Positions 57,566 through 64,000 of a stretch of 64,000 bases of DNA are shown here, piece after piece; positions within the stretch are counted from its first letter, which is position 1, and each line of letters opens with the position of its first letter. Position numbers and translations under genes: made by a program. Under the pieces are notes generated by a model. The model searched no databases and was not told the origin of the DNA. It was given only the letters and a program-made list of their open reading frames with translations. The stretch is from Allolobophora icterica (taxonomy: Eukaryota > Annelida > Clitellata > Crassiclitellata > Lumbricidae), in assembly GCA_963556255.1 (NCBI GenBank), contig OY744609.1:16798881-16862880 (forward strand), given 5' to 3'.

Positions 57566-57785
57566 ATTTAATTTTCTCAGCCTTGGCACATGAGGGCAGG
57601 TGACCTTAGCTGCCTAATCTTCCAACTGACAGTTACGGTCAGTGAGTGTACTGTACTCAGTTTATACCAAAGTTCAGCAGGGGGGGTGCAAGTGGAGCAG
57701 AAATCTTAAACAGCTTCCTACCCTGGCAGGAATTTGAACCCACGACCTCTGGGTGACAGTCCAACACTTGACTAACAGACACCCC
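57566..57785 (-). mobile_element. tRNA-derived SINE (family B)
   Basis: Minus strand GGGTTCAAATTCC (box B region) and a body with AGATTTCTGCTCCACTTGCA and CACTGACCGTAACTGTC, ending CAAGGCTGAGAAAATT. Same family as 43396 and 62396. Confidence 0.8.
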
Positions 57786-58800
57786 TGGATACGCTCAACA
57801 AACTGACTGTAAGAAGACACTGCTGGGTATGACAATCACTTAAACTGGTTTGCTCTGGCACGCAAGTTAAAGTGAACACTGTAATAACAAGAGTGTACTA
57901 AAAGCGACTGGGAAACCCACGCAGTTCGTCGTTTAAGTGTTATGACTTGAGTCAGCTGGACTCTAAACTTCAGTTTCCTGGCTTTGCTTATGATGCTTAG
58001 CTTTTCTTCTCTGGTCTATGTTAACTCTTTCAAAAGTTAGCCAAAGATCTGTCTGGCAGATTGCGTTCTTATGCGGCTGTTTAAAAAGCGCATTTTAAGA
58101 TCCTCACAAAGGCACAAAACATGGCCAGATATAGACCTCATAGATCTCCGTGCCAGAATGCCCATAAACATTTGATGGGCCCCAAATGAGCTCTATACAG
58201 GTCCCATTTCAGAATATGGGTCCTATATGGGTCCCGTGTGGGCACGCTGGCATCAAGATGTGGCATAGATTGTGCCCATGAACAGTGGTTATATCTTTTG
58301 AGGCAACCATCAGTCGATACTATGCACATCTAATCTAAACTGAACGAAGTTACAAAGAACTGGATGTCGATCGATGGTCATTTGGGGTCAGTAAGATTGA
58401 TCGCACGGCAGGGCATCCGAGGTGAGTCCAGATGAAATCTACAGTGCTGTAGAAGTCGTGAGATTAAATTACGTGGGATGGTCCTCTGCTGAACAGGTCC
58501 ACGTCTGAAAAATCGGAAAGGAACGTTGATGCATATACGGTCTCTGGCGGGAGAAAAATCCTTTGCCAGCTAACGAGTTCGGAAGTAGACGGGGAAAGCA
58601 TTCAGTTCTATTCAATTTCGTCAACACAATGAAAGGTCAAAGTAATGAAATTTATGCAACAAGAGCAGCAGATGAACCTCGGAAATGGGATAAATTTAAT
58701 CTCAGTTCTGCAGTTTGTTAACACATACAAGTGAAACGAATTACTGGGTGTAAAGGGTGTTGTGGCCCTGTGGGTATAGAAACTCTCTCTGCTTCCTTCC
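57786..58800. other. no gene; short repeat related to 28640-28720
   Basis: 58150-58255 shares AACATTTGAT, GAGCTCTATAC and GGGACCC-type phrases with 28380-28720, part of an unclassified dispersed repeat. Nothing else recognised. Confidence 0.35.
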
Positions 58801-58819
58801 TTCATTTATTTCTCCACCT

Positions 58820-59418
<599 letters not shown>

Positions 59419-59542
59419 TGTCGACTTGTCTACCCTAATGCTTTGTGGCTATTCATGAGCATAGTTCTATATGTGACCTATGCATGAGCATGCTCTATCT
59501 CTCTATCTCTCTCCCCTCCCTGCTCCAGTTTTTGCATGATTT

Positions 59543-59544
<2 letters not shown>

Positions 59545-59575
<31 letters not shown>

Positions 59576-60144
59576 GTCTCTGTCTCCTCTAGCAGCAAAT
59601 TCTTTGGAACATAATCCATTATGGACCATCCGATATGGGTCAGAGACTGACAAGGGTTTGAAAATGGCGACCCGATGTTAGATTACAGCTCCATACACAG
59701 AAGTCGTAACAAAACCAGTGAGTAACACGACCCAGGTCATTTGTCAGTTGCTGACGTTTCATAATGTTTCATGATGCAATCTCGATGGACAAAATTCAAA
59801 CCCACTTTCATTAGACTGCTGACCATTCATATTGGGCCTTGTGTCAGCCCTCCAGTATATCACGTGACTTAATGGAAATGTAAACATAATCCTCCCAAAC
59901 ATATACACAGCTGCAAGGCAGTTTAAAAAACCAGCCAAACAGTCCGTCAGTCCGTCAGTCCGTCAGTCCGTCAGTCCGTCAGTCAGTCAGTCAGTCAGTC
60001 AGTCAGTCAGTCAGTCAGTCAGTCAGTCAGGCATTGAGTGAGTCAGTCAATCAGTACATTATGTCCGTCCTTATCTGTCTGTTTTCTCTGTCTGTCTAAC
60101 TAAATGCCTTCATTTCCATCTGTCTGTCTGTCTGTCTGTCTACC

Positions 60145-60190
<46 letters not shown>
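59545..60190. repeat. CTGT and GTCA/GTCC tetranucleotide blocks
   Basis: (CTGT)n at 59543-59575, (CAGTCCGT)n then (CAGT)n at 59945-60030, and (CTGT)n at 60118-60190, with ordinary sequence between. Confidence 0.9.
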
Positions 60191-60191
<1 letters not shown>

Positions 60192-60655
60192 ATGTATGTG
60201 TCTATCTGCAAAGGCACAATAGGAGAAGATGAGTCCAGACTGGATGGGCAACAACCGATGAATGTCCCAAATACCCTGATGTATACAATACTCTGTTTCT
60301 CTGTTGTTTCTCGAGGAGAGACGGCCAGTGGCTCGGGGGAGGGGGTTCATGCCACTGCATTGCTATCACACTCCTCCGTCTTCAATCATCATTATGACAA
60401 CTACGCAGTTCACGCAGGAGGCAAATTGCAGCCAACCATCCCAGAGACAGACAGACAGATAGACCGAAACATGTCAAGCAACTGAATGGCTGCCGTATAC
60501 ATGGACATGTCCCACTGGATACTTTGAGGTAATCAAGAACTCTCGGTTCTATTAACAATTCAGTGGCCTAACTGCCAGCGAGGCAATCGCTCAGTTTATT
60601 ATCACTTGGTTGCCAGGAATTTGATGGCCCTGTTTGCATTCCATTTCGAGCCATC

Positions 60656-60716
<61 letters not shown>

Positions 60717-61185
60717 ATGACCCCTGTTAGCTTAACACTTTGTGGCCTATTCATGAGCATGTTCTCATTTTTGATGGTGCATCCTTGCAAAAGACTTCCG
60801 TCATTCAGTCATTCATTCAGTCAGTCATTCAGTCAGTCAGTCAGGCATTCGGTCATTCAGTCAGTCAGGCATTCAGTCATTCATTCAATCAGTCAGTCAT
60901 TCAGTCAGTCAGTTACTCAGTCATTCAGTCATTCAGTCATTCAGTCAGGCATTCATTCATTCAGTCAGTCAGTCATTCAGTCAGTCATTCAGTCATTCAT
61001 TCAGTCAGTCATTCAGTCAGTCATTCATTCAGTCAGTCATTCAGTCATTCAGTCAGGCATTCAGTCATTCATTCAGTCAGTCATTCATTCAGTCAGTCAG
61101 TCATTCAGCCTGTCAATAGTTTTTCTGTCTGTATATCTGTTTATGTCTGTTTGTCTGTCTGTCTGTGCGTCTGTCTAGTATTGCA
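60656..61185. repeat. (CTGT)n and (CATTCAGT)n arrays
   Basis: 60656-60715 is CTGT. 60800-61110 is an imperfect ATTCAGTCAGTC array; flanking CTGT returns at 61125-61175. The Ser/His/Gln-rich frames across it are artefacts. Confidence 0.92.
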
Positions 61186-61469
61186 AGTTGACTGTCTGCT
61201 GTTGTATCCTCCCCATGACTTCTCACTGTATTAGTGAAGAAAAGAAAAAACTACTGATTGCTTTGTATTGAACGCGGCCTCTAGTGGCAATGCCACGTGG
61301 AATACAAAAACGTCTGGCAAGATCTTCTACACGAAGAAGGCAAGCACAATTCAAGATCTAGACTACGACTCATAGATAAGACAGACAAATGCGACCTTTG
61401 ACTCCAGTAGATATTCCCCAGAAACCGATTAAGATAATCCATCAAAAAAGGACTCCTGGCTTGATGAAG

Positions 61470-61895
61470 ACAAAGATGATGATGATAACGACGACGACGA
61501 TGATGATGACGATGATGATTATCATGACAATGACAACGTTGATGTCAATGATGATGATGAGATAAAATATGATGATTACAATGATATGTTGAAGATGAGT
61601 GATAAGAATACTGAAAGTTATAATGAAGTTGAAAATGTTAAAAAAAGGATTATTATGATGCTGATATTGTTGATGATGATAATAGAAAGAGACAATGATA
61701 ACAATGGCTATTACAACGATTGTGATGATGAATGAGAATAAAAATGACAAACATAATGCCAATGATTAAGAAGATGATGATCAGAAATGGCTTACAATAT
61801 ATGAAAGAGATGAAATTGCAAATGAGAGTGATGATGATGATGATGACGACGACGACGATGATGACGATGATGATGAAGATGATGATGATAATACC
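61470..61895. repeat. GAT/GAC-rich low complexity
   Basis: GATGATGAC and ATGACAATG-like units, densest at 61470-61575 and 61825-61890. Confidence 0.85.
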
Positions 61896-61977
61896 AGGCC
61901 AGACAAAGTAAAGCAGCCATGTGGAAGAGTTAACCAATGACCAAACTGCAACTTTACTTAGTCTTTCCATCAAATGC

Positions 61978-61981
<4 letters not shown>

Positions 61982-62016
<35 letters not shown>

Positions 62017-62200
62017 AGGATGTTATATGGGAACATATATAATGCATATATGTCTGTGTATATATAAATATATGAGACCTAGATTAGAAATGTTTGTTGG
62101 TAGCAGAAAAATGTATAAGATGAGCAGAGAGATATAAACGGTTGTACACCAAAATGCGGAAAGCAATTGGTTTAATAAAGAATATTCTTATCTTATCTTA
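61982..62200 (+). mobile_element. (AT)n then possible LINE tail
   Basis: An AT microsatellite at 61982-62012 is followed 150 bp later by GGTTTAATAAAGAATATTC and (TTATC)n, like the tails of the CR1-type LINEs here. Confidence 0.4.
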
Positions 62201-62395
62201 TAAAATTTAAGGGTTCTGCTGAATGAAGGCATTAAAACAAAGATGCTGCCTTCCCACAAAAGAAATATTTGGGGCATTAAAAGCACGAACATCTTGACTT
62301 CTACATGCCCTACATCTGCATCCTGTCTTCTACGTAAGTAGAAGAAGAAGAACAGTAGTCTCTTTAGCTAGCCCTGAGGCAGCCATGAGTACGAA

Positions 62396-62605
62396 ATGAC
62401 TTCATTTTCTTAGCCTCTCCCTTGCCGTCCCATTTTGTCACCGACAGTGTACGTCAGTGTACTCATTATAACTGAGTTGGCAAAGAGGTGCAGGTGGAGC
62501 AGAAATCTCTAACCAAATTTCTGCCGTGGTGGGGATTTGAACCCCTGATCTCTTGATTGACAGTCTAGCATGCTAACCATGCACTACACTATCGAGCACC
62601 CCCCA
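62396..62605 (-). mobile_element. tRNA-derived SINE (family B)
   Basis: Minus strand TGGTTAGCATGC (box A region) and GGTTCAAATCCCC (box B), body with AGAAATTTGGTTAGAGATTT and GAGTACACTGACGTACAC. Confidence 0.8.
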
Positions 62606-63173
62606 CTATGCAAACCAGTGCCTAAAACACTCCGAATGTCATCTGTACAGGCTTCTTCCAACTGTCAAAATGTACTTTAACTGGTAATTTTAATTAATTT
62701 TAAATTTCACATACTGCACAGTCTGCACTCAAGCCAAGTCAACTGCAAACTTTGTGTCTGAAAACACACTATTTTAGGCCCCGGTAGGGAAATTTCTGAA
62801 AATTATCGATTTCATTTGATGGATCGGAATCAGAACTTCAGAAACAGAAGTGAAAGGTAGAAGTATGACCTTCGACCACCTTTGACCCCACAGAGTATCA
62901 GCCATAAGGCTACAGGGCAGGACATTAGGAGAGCAGTATTCTCATCTAATCCCAGGAGGGTCTCTTATGCAAACAAAGCAGCACGTTCGTCCATCAGTTT
63001 GTAACAATGGATCAATACATCGTTCGTTCATCCTTCCATCCATCCTTAAATCCGCCTGTGAAAAACCCAGACTGCATGGAGTGTGTTAGAACAACATATG
63101 TTGTAGAGATACTTTGACTTGTGAATGCAGAATAAAATTGCCTTCAGGGAAAGTCTGGCATAAAGTGGAATTT
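62606..63173. other. no gene seen
   Basis: No exon or element recognised. Confidence 0.4.
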
Positions 63174-63300
63174 CCATCCATCCATCCATCCACCCAACCA
63201 TCTATCCATGTTTTCACAACAGTTCTGTCTAAATGTGGCTGAACTGGGAGCTCCCTTGAGTAGGTATCTTAAACAGCCATCCACACATGCACACATGTGA
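63174..63300. repeat. (ATCC)n and degenerate L2-like tail
   Basis: ATCC units at 63174-63208. TGAACTGGGAGCTCCCTTGA at 63239 resembles the LINE/SINE A tail (GGGAGCGCCTCTGAG). Confidence 0.5.
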
Positions 63301-63301
63301 G

Positions 63302-63690
<389 letters not shown>

Positions 63691-64000
63691 AGGCAATGAA
63701 CAATGGCAATCGGGGACAGCATCAGAAGGTCAGCAAGCCACGGCTGTGCTTTATCATCAGACAATTCATGTAGTCACGCAAACTCGCCATATTGCTCTTA
63801 AGAAGATCTATGGATGGAGAGTGGGTGACCATGGAGACAAAGACCATATAACCAACATCAAAAGAAGCGAACACAACAGGAAATTAGACAAAGGCAAAGA
63901 GCACCAAGCCATAAAACCGAGGATCAGTCAGCTGACCCTCATGTACCCAGGCACAGTTTCCGGTCTGCCCCGTCCCGCCCTACTTTCATCCATCATCCAG
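63691..64000. other. no gene seen at the right edge
   Basis: Unique-looking sequence without recognised coding content. The missing 5' exons of the tetraspanin gene would be expected beyond this edge. Confidence 0.35.

Noticed and set aside
60606..61234. Long Ser/His/Gln frames
   Set aside because: Pure translations of CTGT and CATTCAGT repeats.

Overview
This is a eukaryotic (animal) window, almost certainly from a marine invertebrate. The genes are split by GT-AG introns, most of the DNA is transposon-derived or simple-sequence repeat, and the short palindrome TAGGCCTA(C) recurs throughout. I would guess an echinoderm or other invertebrate deuterostome, but nothing in the window proves it. 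An assembly gap of exactly 200 N lies at 52818-53017.

I can read five protein-coding loci. (1) 1165-1458, minus: the N-terminal exon of a paired-like homeobox gene, running off the left edge. (2) 15051-20567, plus: a DEG/ENaC (ASIC-like) cation-channel gene. I rebuilt it from seven exons with both membrane segments and the terminal exon; splice phases agree at every junction except one, where the exons for the cysteine-rich extracellular region are not found. (3) 21365-24526: a DNA transposon bounded by 31-bp inverted repeats, with an intact two-exon, 741-residue transposase-like gene carrying an N-terminal 20-residue tandem repeat. This is the best candidate for something poorly described. 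(4) 39918-55526, minus: the 3' half of a tetraspanin gene (four exons). (5) 49872-50525, minus: a complete single-exon ZCCHC24-like zinc-finger gene nested in an 11.5-kb intron of the tetraspanin gene, on the same strand.

The rest is mobile and repetitive DNA. Six hAT-type elements have 8-bp target-site duplications (some imperfect): 2339-2831, 19731-20199, 25270-25802, 29538-30701 with 29607-30434 nested inside it, 31330-31834 and 32359-36807 (seven counting the nested one). There are at least eight 5'-truncated non-LTR retrotransposon tails, three tRNA-derived SINE families, a retroposon-like insert with a 12-bp target-site duplication inside a LINE, and several unclassified dispersed repeats. 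A ~167-bp satellite of about 25 units with higher-order structure fills 44690-48960 and resumes at 50790 beyond the ZCCHC24 gene.

Left to right: homeobox exon and simple repeats (0-11 kb); LINE (12-13.7 kb); channel gene (15-20.6 kb); transposon (21.4-24.5 kb); nested hAT/LINE block (25-37 kb); tetraspanin 3' end and intron with satellite, ZCCHC24, LINEs and gap (39-55.5 kb); SINEs and very long microsatellites (56-64 kb). Most long open frames in low-complexity DNA are artefacts of repeats and were left out.
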